From: Nocardia vulneris
GTDB lineage: Bacteria > Actinomycetota > Actinomycetes > Mycobacteriales > Mycobacteriaceae
Direction: 5' to 3'
NCBI RefSeq assembly: GCF_001613425.1
Contig: NZ_BDCI01000007.1
Span: 124,001 to 188,000, forward strand
DNA length: 64,000 bases
Under the pieces are notes generated by a model. That model had not been told where the DNA came from and made no database searches. It saw only the letters and a list, made by a program, of their open reading frames with translations. Shown here piece by piece: positions 23,927 through 33,018 of the stretch. The position numbers were made by a program, and so were the translations under genes. Position 1 is the stretch's first letter; the number at the start of each line of letters is the position of its first letter.

Positions 23927-24949
23927 ATGAATTCCTTTCCCACGGTCAGCCTCGTCGACGTCGCCGGGTATCTGCCCGGCGAACCGGTCGGCACCGAATA
24001 CTTCACCCAGTTCTCCCGCTCGGACCGGATGGCCAAGAACGTGATGTTCCGGTCGCCCAAGGCCCGTCACCACGTGGATCGCGACGAGACCGCGGTGGAC
24101 ATGGTCGAGCGCGCGGTCGCCCCGCTGATCGAACGGCATGGGGCACAATTCCTCTCGCAGATCGACGTGCTGATCACGCATACCCAGCTGCCGACCAATC
24201 CGGTCATGGGCTGCGGGCCCGAGGTCGCCCGGCGGCTCGGCGCCCGACCCGCCTTCGTCTACGACGTGCACAACGGCGGCTGCGCGGCCTTCGTGCACAT
24301 GATGTCGATGGCGCAGATGGTGTTGCAGACCACCGACGCGCGCACCGCGCTGATCGCGGCCACCCAGAACTGCGCCGGACCGGTCTTCACCCAGCCCGAG
24401 ATCCGCAAGCTGGCCCAGGCGCCGGTGCCCGGCGACGGGTGCGGCGTCGGCCTGCTGATGAAGGACGACAGCGCGCCGATCCTGGACATCGAATGCCGCA
24501 CCTACCCCGAGTTCGCCGGTGACATGGAGTTCTCCACCAACGGCGACCGCAAGTACTGGGAGCCCGGCGCGGGGCAGGGCTGTGTGAGCTTCACCGAATC
24601 GAAGATCACCAAGGTGTTCGCGCGCGGTAACCGGCTGGTGCCGGAAGTGGCGCTGGCCGTGTGCGATCGGATCGGGGTGAAGGGCCGCGACATCGACACC
24701 TTCGTCACCAATCAACCCAACCGCCTGTTCCTGCGGAACTGGCACGACGCGCTGGAACTGCCCGCCGAACGGCACCCGGACACCTTCGACCGGTGCGGAA
24801 ACCTGTTCGCCGCGGGCATTCCGGTGACCCTGGATGTGGAGAACCGAGCGGGCCGGCTGCGCAACGGCTCGGTGGTCCTGCTGTCGGCCTTCGCGCACGC
24901 GGGTGATTTCGCCGCCGCCGCGGCCATCCGGTGGGGCGCGGCCGGATGA
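23927..24949 (+). CDS. KAS III-like acyltransferase lacking the catalytic His
   Basis: A 340-residue thiolase-fold protein of the 3-oxoacyl-ACP synthase III family. The nucleophile Cys119 is in VHNGGCAAF, and the Asn of the triad is N292 in CGNLFAAGIP. The position of the catalytic His (HQAN in FabH) reads TNQPN, with N262 replacing His. Loss of His with Cys kept occurs in KAS III-like acyl transferases that form esters or amides or use other acceptors, rather than decarboxylative condensation. It follows the SRPBCC gene by 7 bases and overlaps the aminotransferase gene. Confidence 0.85.
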   Translation: MNSFPTVSLVDVAGYLPGEPVGTEYFTQFSRSDRMAKNVMFRSPKARHHVDRDETAVDMVERAVAPLIERHGAQFLSQIDVLITHTQLPTNPVMGCGPEVARRLGARPAFVYDVHNGGCAAFVHMMSMAQMVLQTTDARTALIAATQNCAGPVFTQPEIRKLAQAPVPGDGCGVGLLMKDDSAPILDIECRTYPEFAGDMEFSTNGDRKYWEPGAGQGCVSFTESKITKVFARGNRLVPEVALAVCDRIGVKGRDIDTFVTNQPNRLFLRNWHDALELPAERHPDTFDRCGNLFAAGIPVTLDVENRAGRLRNGSVVLLSAFAHAGDFAAAAAIRWGAAG

Positions 24950-25980
24950 ACGTCCGGCTCGTCGAGGAGACCACGCCGTCCCGACAGCGCCGCGGCACCG
25001 CTACGCCGCCGCGGTTCGATCTGGCCCTGAGCGAAAACCCTTTCCCGCCACTGCCTTCCGTGCTGCGTGCGATGCACGGCACACTGCTGCGGGCGAATCG
25101 GTACCCCGAGTTCCTGCCCGACCGCTTGCCCCGGCTGATCGCCCGGCACCTCGGCGTCCGAGCGGATCAGCTCGTGGTCGGCGCGGGCGCGACCGGGGTC
25201 GCGTGGCAGATCATCCAGTCGCTGATCCCGCCGGGCGCCGGAATGGTCTACGGGTCACCGACTTTCGACGGCTACCCGATCATGGCGGAGATGGCCGGGC
25301 TCGACCCGGTGCCGGTGCCGTTGGACGCCGGCGGCGATCAGGACCTGTGGGCGCTGGCCAAGGCCGTCGACAAGCGCACCGGGCTGGTGGTGGTGTGCCG
25401 CCCGCACAACCCGACCGGCACCGTGGTCCCGGCCGCAGAGCTGACCGCGTTCCTGCGCACGGTGCCCGCGCGGGTGCCGGTGATCCTGGACGAGGCCTAT
25501 GTCGAATTCCTCGACGCCGCCGATCATGTCGACCCGCGGGCCCTGCTGAGCAGACATGCGAACCTGCTCGTGCTGCGCACCTTCTCGAAGGCGTACGGCC
25601 TGGCCGGGCTGCGCATCGGCTACGCGTTCGGCAGGCGCGAACTGGTGACCCGGGTGTGCAGGCTGCAACTGCCGTTCGGGATGAGTTCGACGGCGGAGGC
25701 GGCGGTGGCCGCCTCCTACGCGGCGGCGCCCGAACTCGCCGCGCGCACCCTGCGCATCACCGCCGCGCGCGAGGAACTGCGCAACGCGTTGCGGGACTGC
25801 GGTATCGCGGTGCCGCGCAGCCAGGCCAACTTTCTGTTCCTGCCCGGTCCCGGCGTGGCTACCGCACTGCGCCGGGCCGGTATCGCGGCGAAAGCGTATC
25901 CCGATGGGAGCGCGCGTATCTCGGTCGGCGATCCCGACGCCGACCGGGCCGTGCTGCACGCACTGGCGGGACTGCGTTAA
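24946..25980 (+). CDS. HisC-like PLP aminotransferase
   Basis: A 344-residue fold-type I aminotransferase of the histidinol-phosphate aminotransferase group. PLP Lys215 is in RTFSKAYGLAGLRIGY, the Asn is in RPHNPTGTV and the Asp in VILDEAYVEF. HisC-like enzymes outside the his operon often act on aromatic amino acids or biosynthetic ketones. It is coupled to the KAS III-like gene by ATGA overlap and ends the operon; the end overlaps the convergent transporter gene by 4 bases. Confidence 0.88.
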   Translation: MNVRLVEETTPSRQRRGTATPPRFDLALSENPFPPLPSVLRAMHGTLLRANRYPEFLPDRLPRLIARHLGVRADQLVVGAGATGVAWQIIQSLIPPGAGMVYGSPTFDGYPIMAEMAGLDPVPVPLDAGGDQDLWALAKAVDKRTGLVVVCRPHNPTGTVVPAAELTAFLRTVPARVPVILDEAYVEFLDAADHVDPRALLSRHANLLVLRTFSKAYGLAGLRIGYAFGRRELVTRVCRLQLPFGMSSTAEAAVAASYAAAPELAARTLRITAAREELRNALRDCGIAVPRSQANFLFLPGPGVATALRRAGIAAKAYPDGSARISVGDPDADRAVLHALAGLR

Positions 25981-26981
25981 GCGGCCGGTTTCAATTCGCT
26001 GGCTTCCCCCGGGTCGTCGGCCTGCTTGGCCCAGCGCTGCGACAGTGCGGCACAGGTGATCAGCTGGATCTGATGGAACATCATCAACGGCAGCACGATC
26101 AGGCCCACCGGCTGGCTGGCGAAAAGCACCGTCGCCATGGGCAATCCGGTCGCCAGGCTCTTCTTGGAGCCGCAGAACACGATCACGATGCGATCGGCCC
26201 GGGAGAAGCCGGCGAAGCGGCCGATCAGCATGGTCAACGCGATGACGAGCGCGAGCAGCAGGCAGCACACACCGGCCAGCGCGAGAATCCGCCACGGCGA
26301 GAGCATGTGCCAGATGCCCTCCACCATGCCCGCGCTGAACGCGGCGTAGACGACGAGCAGGATGGAGCCGCGGTCCACCAGCTTCGTCGGCTCGGCGTAG
26401 CGGCTCAGCCAGCCGATCACCTTCGGCCGGATCAGCTGCCCGATCGCGAACGGGACCAGCAGCTGCAGCACGATGTCGCCGATCGACGAGAAGTCCACGC
26501 TGGCATGGCCGGTGGTGTTCATCAACAGGATCACCAGCAGCGGGGTGATGAACACGCCGAGCAGGTTCGAGGTCGTCGCGCTCACGATCGCGCCCGGCAC
26601 ATTGCCTTTCGCGATCGAGGTGAACGCGATGGACGACTGCACCGTGGACGGGACCAGGCAGAGGAACAGCAGACCGGTGTACAGGTCGTCGGTCAGCACG
26701 CTCGGGACCAGCACCCGGGCCGCCAGCCCCAGCAACGGGAAGGCGACGAAGGTGCAGGCGAGCACCACCAGATGCAACCGCCAGTGCGTGAGGCCGGCCA
26801 GTGCTTCCTTCGGCGACAGCCGCGTGCCGTACAGCAGGAAGAGCAATGCGATGGCAATCTTCGTCAGCACGTCGACCACGTCCGCCGCGGTACCTCTGGC
26901 CGGGAAAACGCTGGCCAGAGCGACAGAAGCGAGGATCGACAGGATGAATCCGTCGATATAGAACTTGCTGAGGAATCGCAC
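25977..26981 (-). CDS. SBF/bile acid:sodium symporter family transporter (SLC10A7-like)
   Basis: A 334-residue protein with about ten membrane segments, of the BASS/SBF-like group: GLLFLCLVPSTVQSSIAFTS, KGNVPGAIVSATTSNLLG and the C-terminal FCGSKKSLATGLPMA core. Substrates are likely organic anions taken up with sodium; not determined. The GTG at 26981 gives the usual family N-terminus; upstream in-frame ATG codons would add a polar leader. It faces the biosynthetic operon convergently. Confidence 0.85.
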   Translation of the reverse strand: MRFLSKFYIDGFILSILASVALASVFPARGTAADVVDVLTKIAIALLFLLYGTRLSPKEALAGLTHWRLHLVVLACTFVAFPLLGLAARVLVPSVLTDDLYTGLLFLCLVPSTVQSSIAFTSIAKGNVPGAIVSATTSNLLGVFITPLLVILLMNTTGHASVDFSSIGDIVLQLLVPFAIGQLIRPKVIGWLSRYAEPTKLVDRGSILLVVYAAFSAGMVEGIWHMLSPWRILALAGVCCLLLALVIALTMLIGRFAGFSRADRIVIVFCGSKKSLATGLPMATVLFASQPVGLIVLPLMMFHQIQLITCAALSQRWAKQADDPGEASELKPAA

Positions 26982-27114
26982 AGCCCAGGCTAACGCCGCA
27001 CCGGGCCCCGAGCGCGCCCACACCGTGCGTACTTTCTCACATCCCATGAATTGCGATATCACTCCGGACGAAGCCGAACGTTCGTGCTTATCGGGGTTAC
27101 GAGTGCGCCGGGGA

Positions 27115-27429
27115 TCAGCGCCGCGACCACCTCGTCGCGGTGCTGCCGAACGGCGCCGGAAGACCCAGCGACGCCGCGAAGGCGGTGGCGTCGGCGGCGG
27201 TGCTGGTCTTCGGTCTGCCGTCGGCCCAGGCGAGAAAACGTGTGCGGTACTCGGGGCCGCAAGCTTGGGCCAGCATCGGGAAGCGGCGGGCTACCTCGTC
27301 GGCGCGTTTGCGAAGCAGGGCGTGCGCGGCGGCCGCGACGTCCGTGCGGTCGAATCCCGCGGGCACCGGCGCACCGGCCACCAGGGCGCGGACCAGAGCC
27401 GCTTGCTGCTCGGCCAATTCGGCACTCAT
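27115..27429 (-). CDS. Partner protein of the DUF692 enzyme (SCO6045-like)
   Basis: A 104-residue helical protein (residues about 1-90: EQQAALVRALVAGAPVPAGF, then DVAAAAHALLRKRADEVARR and EYRTRFLAWADGRPKTSTAA). It overlaps the DUF692 gene by ATGA. From memory, small proteins of the SCO6045-like type commonly follow DUF692 genes in actinobacteria; they may play the part that MbnC-like partners play for MbnB, helping substrate recognition. That role is inference. Confidence 0.75.
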   Translation of the reverse strand: MSAELAEQQAALVRALVAGAPVPAGFDRTDVAAAAHALLRKRADEVARRFPMLAQACGPEYRTRFLAWADGRPKTSTAADATAFAASLGLPAPFGSTATRWSRR

Positions 27430-28304
27430 GCGCGCACCGCCCGGGCCCGGCCGGTGATCGACGGGCGGTGCGCCGCGGCGGCGATCGCGTCGAGTTCGTC
27501 CAGGAGTTCGGCGGCGGGTGGATAGTTGCCGTCGCGCTCGAGCATCAGGGGCACCGGCCGCCGGGCGGTGAATTCCGTTACGAGGGTGAGTACTTCAGCC
27601 GGAACGGGGTCGGTATGGGTGTCGTGATAGCGGCCACCGGCCTCGTGACCGCCGGCGACATGACAGTAGGCGACCCGGTCGGCGGGCAGGCGCAGTAGTT
27701 CGCCGAGCGGGTCGCGGCCTCGATTGCGGGCATTGGCATAGACATTCGCGATATCGAGCAGCAGATACACCCCGGTCCGCTCGACCAACTCGGTGAGGAA
27801 CTCCGATTCGGTGTACTCGTCGTCGGGCCAATCGAACAGCGCGGCAATGTTTTCCACCGCCAGCGGCACCCCGAGCCCGGCTTGGGTCCGGGTGATGTTG
27901 CGTTCGAGCACAGCCAGCGCCGCGGCCGACCGCGGCACCGGCAGCAGATGCCCCGCCTCGACCCCGCCCGCGCGCACGAAGGCGATGTGCTCGCTCACCA
28001 GCGGAGCGCCCAGCGCCGCCGCACCGGCGGCCAGGTGCGCGACCCGCTGCTCGTCGACCGGCTCCGCCCCGCCCAGCGACAGCGAAATGCCATGCGGCAC
28101 AACGGCGACGCCGCGATCGATCAGTGCGGTCAGCTCGGCGGGCGGCACCGCCGTCAGCCCGCCGCGCAGCCGGGACCGCCGCCGCAGCGGCAGCGACTCC
28201 GCGATCACCTCGGCGAAACCGAGCCCGTCCAGTTCGGCGATGACCCCGCAGATCTCGGGCCGCCAGCCGATGCCGAGCGCCGCCGCCGGTAACAGTCCGT
28301 TCAT
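27426..28304 (-). CDS. DUF692-family multinuclear non-heme iron oxidase (MNIO)
   Basis: A 292-residue TIM-barrel enzyme of the DUF692/MNIO family, whose known members (MbnB, TglH and others) use two or three irons to rearrange Cys residues in ribosomally made peptides. Likely metal ligands are all present: H71 (VPHGISLS), E105/H106 (SEHIAF), E151/N152 (VENIA), D184/N187 (LLDIANVYAN), H215 (CHVAGGH), D228/H230/D232 (DTHTDPV) and E256 (LERDGNYP). It lies between a Gly/Cys-tailed membrane protein and the small partner gene. The likely substrate is that tail. Confidence 0.9.
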   Translation of the reverse strand: MNGLLPAAALGIGWRPEICGVIAELDGLGFAEVIAESLPLRRRSRLRGGLTAVPPAELTALIDRGVAVVPHGISLSLGGAEPVDEQRVAHLAAGAAALGAPLVSEHIAFVRAGGVEAGHLLPVPRSAAALAVLERNITRTQAGLGVPLAVENIAALFDWPDDEYTESEFLTELVERTGVYLLLDIANVYANARNRGRDPLGELLRLPADRVAYCHVAGGHEAGGRYHDTHTDPVPAEVLTLVTEFTARRPVPLMLERDGNYPPAAELLDELDAIAAAAHRPSITGRARAVRA

Positions 28305-28319
28305 CGGGCGGCCGGACCG

Positions 28320-29246
28320 TCACCCACCACAGCCGCCACCCCCACCGCAGCCACCGCCGCCACTGCAGCCACCGCCGCCACTGTCCCCGCTCCCGCCGCT
28401 GTCGCCACCGGACGAACTCGGCGGTTCGACCGCACCGGCCAGCCCGGGATCGAGCGACAACAGCGCGGCCCCACCGAAGATCGCCGCCGCGAGCGCGGCG
28501 CTCTCCACCCCGTAGGTGGCGTAGGCGGGCGAGTTGGCCGGCCGCAGATGCTGGCTGCTGGTCCTCGCGTTGGTACGGGCCCGCTTGCCGAGCGGAGTCA
28601 GCCGCGGCTTGCCCACCAGGAACCAGTAGCAGAGGAACTGCGCCAGCAGGGTGAGGGCGAGGAACGCGACCGGGTTGTTGTTGAGCATGCCCGCGATGAG
28701 CCGCACCACGCCGACCGTCATGACGACCAGCGTCGGCAGGCCCGCGTCCCAGATCCGCCGCTTGAAGTCCGCGTCCGGGAAGTAGCCGCGCCGGACCATG
28801 GAATCGCGCAGTTTGGCGAGCGTGCCGGACAACGCGACGGTGAGCGCGGCCACCGTCGGCTTGGTCCCGGCGACGATCTGCCGGTGCACCGCCAGGGTGA
28901 ACGGGTCCAACCGGAATTCGTCCGCCTGCTCCAGCGGCCGGGTCGGGGCGGCGCTGGAATCGATGAGGTCGGCGCTGCGCAGCCGGGCCAGCGCGGTGAG
29001 CACCGCGCGCCGGTCGTCGAACAGCAGGCCGACCTCGGGCGCGGACAGTTCGGCGCCGGGGTGGGCGGTGCCCGGGTCCGGCGCGGCGCGCGTCACCCGT
29101 AGCCGCATCCACACCCCGAGCGCCAGCGCGAGCAGCGCGAACGGCAGATAGATCGCCAAGAAATCGGATCCGGAGATGCCCCACGTCTCGCCTGCCGCGA
29201 CGACGAGGTCGGAGCCCGCGCTCCGGTCGAACGTACCCATATCCAC
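28320..29246 (-). CDS. TIGR04222-type membrane protein with a Gly/Cys-rich C-terminal tail
   Basis: A 308-residue membrane protein: TM near 27-47, a soluble segment with LLFDDRRAVLTALARLRSAD, TMs near 170-190 and 192-212, a hydrophobic stretch near 246-264, then a low-complexity tail from about 275 ending CSGGGGCGGGGGCGG. Cys are at 294, 300 and 306, exactly six apart. The core fits the TIGR04222 domain, noted for low-complexity Gly/Cys tails. The DUF692 gene follows after 15 bases. It starts at GTG 29246 or ATG 29240. It is probably the substrate of the MNIO enzyme, an anchored peptide rather than a released one. Confidence 0.85.
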   Translation of the reverse strand: MDMGTFDRSAGSDLVVAAGETWGISGSDFLAIYLPFALLALALGVWMRLRVTRAAPDPGTAHPGAELSAPEVGLLFDDRRAVLTALARLRSADLIDSSAAPTRPLEQADEFRLDPFTLAVHRQIVAGTKPTVAALTVALSGTLAKLRDSMVRRGYFPDADFKRRIWDAGLPTLVVMTVGVVRLIAGMLNNNPVAFLALTLLAQFLCYWFLVGKPRLTPLGKRARTNARTSSQHLRPANSPAYATYGVESAALAAAIFGGAALLSLDPGLAGAVEPPSSSGGDSGGSGDSGGGGCSGGGGCGGGGGCGG

Positions 29247-29272
29247 CCCGGAGTCGTGCCAGTAGTTTCCCC

Positions 29273-29301
29273 AGTATGGGACCGCCCCACACCGGTGCCA
29301 A
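29273..29301 (-). promoter_or_regulatory. Promoter of the DUF692 operon
   Basis: Reading toward 29246, TTGGCA (29296-29301) and CATACT (29273-29278) are 17 bases apart. It gives the three-gene DUF692 operon its own promoter, separate from the upstream SdpI-like gene. Inferred from hexamers and spacing only. Confidence 0.45.
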
Positions 29302-29394
29302 CCGGATTCGGCGAGGTGATCGGATCGAAACCTGGGCGAATAGGGCTACGAGCGGGCCGGTGGAATGGTTCGACCGGATGAAACGGGGTGGCGG

Positions 29395-29802
29395 CTAGGT
29401 CGCGGGCTGGCAGGCGTCGCGCAGCGAGCAGGCGCCGCACGCGCTGCCGCAGCCGCCGACCTCGGCGGGCGGGGCGATCGCCGCGGCCTTGGCCGCGGCC
29501 GCGTTGGCGCCCGCCCCCAGGGTGAACAGCGCGACGACGGCGACACCGACGGCGACGAACAGCGCCGCGAAACCTCCTGCGGCGAGCACGACGAGGCCAC
29601 CGGCGAACAGCAGCGCCCCCGCGGCCAGCGAAGTGGGAGCGGCGATGCGATTCGCGACGCGGAAGGTCTCGTCATCGGCGAGGGCGGCCTCGGTGTGCAC
29701 CCCGACGAAGCGGTTGCGCGGCAGCCGGCCGGTCAGCCCGAGCGCTCCGGTCGCGAGGGCGACGAGGCCGAGCACGAACAAGACGAGAGCGACGACGAAC
29801 AC
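29395..29802 (-). CDS. SdpI-family membrane protein with a Cys-rich tail
   Basis: A 135-residue protein with three to four membrane segments (residues about 1-24, 55-75, 78-96) and the SdpI-type loop NRFVGVHTEAALADDETFRV. The tail reads GGCGSACGACSLRDAC, with Cys at 118, 122, 125 and 131. In M. tuberculosis (from memory) a small TM gene, Rv0039c, holds this place next to leuS. The four clustered Cys could bind metal, form disulfides, or be a second substrate for the nearby MNIO enzyme. It starts at GTG 29802. Confidence 0.75.
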   Translation of the reverse strand: MFVVALVLFVLGLVALATGALGLTGRLPRNRFVGVHTEAALADDETFRVANRIAAPTSLAAGALLFAGGLVVLAAGGFAALFVAVGVAVVALFTLGAGANAAAAKAAAIAPPAEVGGCGSACGACSLRDACQPAT

Positions 29803-30154
29803 CCCTGCAGGCTATCGCACCGGTCCCGGCGGACCGCCGACAGCTCCCGCGCAACCCTGCAGCACTCGGCGCGTCACCACTGCGGACAAGCGCTTTCCAC
29901 ACTGCGCCGGGACAGCTCGCGGAGCCAGCAACCAAACGCACTGTTGGGTCCGCCGAGCGGAGAATGCCAACTCTGCGGTACCGCGAAACCGGTGTGCCAC
30001 AGCCGCATACCGACGGGTGGGTAACCCCGGAAGAGAGATCGGCACGGGGGCGCGACCGGAGTCAGCGCAGCCCGATTTTCAGTACTGCGGTGTGCACGTT
30101 CTACCCTGATAGACGAAGTTTGTCGGGGATCGGCGATAACAAGAAGGCAGGACC
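29803..30154 (+). other. 352-base divergent intergenic region upstream of leuS
   Basis: No gene seen. On the leuS side TTCAGT (30078-30083) and TACCCT (30102-30107) with 18 bases between them form a possible promoter, and AAGAAGG with CAGGA precedes the GTG start at 30155. A palindrome GCGGTACCGC lies near 29975-29990; it resembles part of a T-box antiterminator, but no specifier stem or terminator could be drawn. The remainder shows nothing I can assign. Confidence 0.4.
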
Positions 30155-33001
30155 GTGCAGGACACTCGTGCGACCGATAGCGATGTACCCGAGCATCGGT
30201 ACAACGCCGCGCTTGCCGCCCGTATCGAAGCGCGTTGGCAGCGGACGTGGGCCGACCGCGGGACCTTCCATGCGCCGAACCCGGTCGGTCCGCTAGCGGG
30301 CGACACCCCGGCGGACAAGCTGTTCATCCAGGACATGTTCCCGTACCCGTCGGGGGCGGGCCTGCACGTCGGGCATCCGCTCGGCTACATCGCCACCGAC
30401 ACGTTCGCGCGGTACCACCGGATGCACGGCCGCAACGTGCTGCACGCGCTGGGCTTCGACGCCTTCGGCCTGCCCGCCGAGCAGTACGCGGTGCAGACCG
30501 GCGCGCACCCGCGGGTGACCACGGAGTCGAACATCGCCAACATGCAGCGCCAGCTGAGCAGGCTCGGACTCGGCCACGACAGCAGGCGCTCGTTCGCGAC
30601 AACCGATCCGGCGTACTACCGCTGGACCCAGTGGATCTTCCTGCGCATCTACAACTCCTGGTACGACCAGGAACTCGATCGCGCGCGCCCGATCACCGAG
30701 CTCGAAGCTCAATTCGCCAGTGGCGCACGGCCGGTCCCGGACGGCAAGACGTGGGACGCGCTCCCGGCCGCCGAGCGTGGTGCACTGCTGGACTCGTATC
30801 GCCTGGTGTACCTCACCGATTCGATGGTCAACTGGTGCCCCGGTCTCGGCACGGTGCTGTCCAACGAGGAGGTCACCGCCGACGGCCGCAGCGAGCGCGG
30901 CAACTTCCCGGTGTTCCGTAAGCGCCTGTGGCAGTGGATGATGCGGATCACCGCCTACGCCGACCGGCTGATCGACGACCTGGACCACCTGGACTGGTCG
31001 GATCAGGTGAAGGCGATGCAGCGCAACTGGATCGGCCGTTCGCGCGGCGCCCAGGTGAAGTTCGACGTCGCGGGCGAGCAGATCGAGGTGTTCACCACCC
31101 GTCCCGACACCCTGTTCGGCGCGACCTACGTGGTGCTCGCGCCGGAACACGAGCTGGTGGACACGCTGACCGCGGCCGCATGGCCGGCGGGCACCGATCC
31201 CCGATGGACCAACGGCGGCGCCGCGAATCCCGCGGACGCCGTTGCGGCATACCGCAAGTCGATCGTGGCGAAGTCGGATCTGGAGCGCCAGGAGAACAAG
31301 GAGAAGACCGGCGTCTTCCTCGGCGTCCATGCCGTGAATCCGGCCAACGGCCAGGCCGTGCCGGTCTTCGTCGCCGATTACGTGCTGAGCGGCTACGGCA
31401 CCGGCGCGATCATGGCGGTGCCCGGTCACGACCAGCGCGACTGGGAGTTCGCCACCGTGCTCGGCCTGCCCATCGTGGCGGTCATCACCGGCGGCGACCT
31501 CGCCGAGTCCGCGTATTCCGGCGACGGCGAGCTGGTGAACTCCGGCTATCTCGACGGCCTGTCCGTCGAGGAGGCCAAGGCGACCATCATCGCCCGGCTG
31601 GAAGCCGACGGTCACGGCACCGGCACCATCCAGTACAAGCTGCGCGACTGGCTGTTCGCCCGCCAGCGTTACTGGGGCGAGCCCTTCCCGATCGTCTTCG
31701 ACGAGGACGGGAGGCCGCACGCGCTGCCGGAATCGATGCTGCCCGTAGAGCTTCCGGAGCTGGACGATTTCGCCCCGGTCACCTTCGACCCGGACGACGC
31801 CGCCTCCGAGCCGTCACCGCCGCTGGCCAAGGCCACCGAGTGGGTCAACGTCGAACTGGACCTGGGCGACGGCCCCAAGATGTACCGGCGCGACACCAAC
31901 GTCATGCCGAACTGGGCGGGCAGCTCGTGGTATCAGCTGCGCTACGCCGACCCGACCAATTCGGAAGCGTTCTGCGCCAAGGAGAACGAGCAGTACTGGC
32001 TCGGCCCGCGCCCGGCCGAGCACGGCCCGGACGATCCGGGCGGTGTCGATCTGTACATCGGCGGCATGGAGCACGCCGTGCTGCACCTGCTGTACGCGCG
32101 GTTCTGGCAGAAGGTGCTGTTCGATCTGGGTGACGTCAGCGGCCGGGAACCGTACCGAAAGCTGTTCAACCAGGGCTACATCCAGGCCTACGCCTACACC
32201 GACGCCCGCGGCGCGTACGTGCCCGCGGCCGAGATCGTCGAGCGGGACGGCAAGTTCTTCTGGACCGAACCGGGCGGCACCGAGATCGAGGTGTTCCAGG
32301 AGTACGGCAAGATCGGCAAGTCGCTCAAGAACGCGGTCTCGCCGGACGAGATGTATGACCTCTACGGCGCGGACACCTTCCGCTTCTACGAGATGTCGAT
32401 GGGCCCGCTGGACAGCTCGCGGCCGTGGGCGACCAAGGACGTCGTGGGCGCGCACCGGTTCCTGCAGCGGGTGTGGCGGCTGGTGGTGGACGAGGAGACC
32501 GGCGCGGTGCGCGTCGCGGAACTGGATCCCACGCCGGAAACGCTGCGCCTGCTGCACAAGACCATCGCCGGTGTCGACGAGGACTACGCCGCGCTGCGCG
32601 ACAACACCGCGGGCGCCAAGCTGATCGAGCTGACGAACCACCTCACCAAGACCTATCCCGACGGCGCGCCACGCGCCGTGGTGGAGGCGCTGGTGCTGAT
32701 GCTGGCGCCGCTGTCCCCGCATATCGCCGAGGAGATGTGGGAACGCCTGGGGCACAACGAGTCCCTGGCGCACGGCCCGTTCCCGGTGGCGGATCCCGCG
32801 CTGCTGGTGCAGGAGTCCGTCGAGTACCCGATCCAGGTGAACGGCAAGGTCCGCAGCCGCATCCAGGTCCCCGCCGACGCCGACAACGCCGCAATCGAAG
32901 CCGCCGCCCTCACCGACGAGAAGATCGCGGCCCTCCTCAACGGCGCCGCCCCCCGCAAACTGATCGTCGTCCCCGGCCGCCTGATCAACATCGTCGCCTG
33001 A
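30155..33001 (+). CDS. leuS: Leucyl-tRNA synthetase
   Basis: A 948-residue class I synthetase that charges tRNA-Leu. The HIGH motif is HVGH (71-74, in [15 protein letters not shown]). The CP1 editing domain is present ([20 protein letters not shown], and the [19 protein letters not shown] block). The KMSKS motif is KIGKS (719-723), a permitted variant. It ends with a C-terminal domain ([15 protein letters not shown]). It starts at GTG. Full length, with no sign of damage. Confidence 0.98.
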   Translation: MQDTRATDSDVPEHRYNAALAARIEARWQRTWADRGTFHAPNPVGPLAGDTPADKLFIQDMFPYPSGAGLHVGHPLGYIATDTFARYHRMHGRNVLHALGFDAFGLPAEQYAVQTGAHPRVTTESNIANMQRQLSRLGLGHDSRRSFATTDPAYYRWTQWIFLRIYNSWYDQELDRARPITELEAQFASGARPVPDGKTWDALPAAERGALLDSYRLVYLTDSMVNWCPGLGTVLSNEEVTADGRSERGNFPVFRKRLWQWMMRITAYADRLIDDLDHLDWSDQVKAMQRNWIGRSRGAQVKFDVAGEQIEVFTTRPDTLFGATYVVLAPEHELVDTLTAAAWPAGTDPRWTNGGAANPADAVAAYRKSIVAKSDLERQENKEKTGVFLGVHAVNPANGQAVPVFVADYVLSGYGTGAIMAVPGHDQRDWEFATVLGLPIVAVITGGDLAESAYSGDGELVNSGYLDGLSVEEAKATIIARLEADGHGTGTIQYKLRDWLFARQRYWGEPFPIVFDEDGRPHALPESMLPVELPELDDFAPVTFDPDDAASEPSPPLAKATEWVNVELDLGDGPKMYRRDTNVMPNWAGSSWYQLRYADPTNSEAFCAKENEQYWLGPRPAEHGPDDPGGVDLYIGGMEHAVLHLLYARFWQKVLFDLGDVSGREPYRKLFNQGYIQAYAYTDARGAYVPAAEIVERDGKFFWTEPGGTEIEVFQEYGKIGKSLKNAVSPDEMYDLYGADTFRFYEMSMGPLDSSRPWATKDVVGAHRFLQRVWRLVVDEETGAVRVAELDPTPETLRLLHKTIAGVDEDYAALRDNTAGAKLIELTNHLTKTYPDGAPRAVVEALVLMLAPLSPHIAEEMWERLGHNESLAHGPFPVADPALLVQESVEYPIQVNGKVRSRIQVPADADNAAIEAAALTDEKIAALLNGAAPRKLIVVPGRLINIVA

Positions 33002-33018
33002 CCCACCCGAGTAGCCCT

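Noticed and set aside
24834..26993. Very long open frame (719 codons) on the + strand across the aminotransferase and SBF genes
   Set aside because: It is Arg/Gly/Gln-rich, has no domain, and overlaps two clearly assigned genes. It is a high-GC frame shadow.
29970..29995. T-box-like GGTACCGCG before leuS
   Set aside because: Only the short palindromic core matches. There is no specifier stem, no GGTGG context and no terminator or sequester hairpin, so chance is the better explanation.
32309..32323. KIGKS in leuS as a damaged KMSKS motif
   Set aside because: The second position varies in leucyl-tRNA synthetases and both catalytic lysines remain, so the enzyme should be active.
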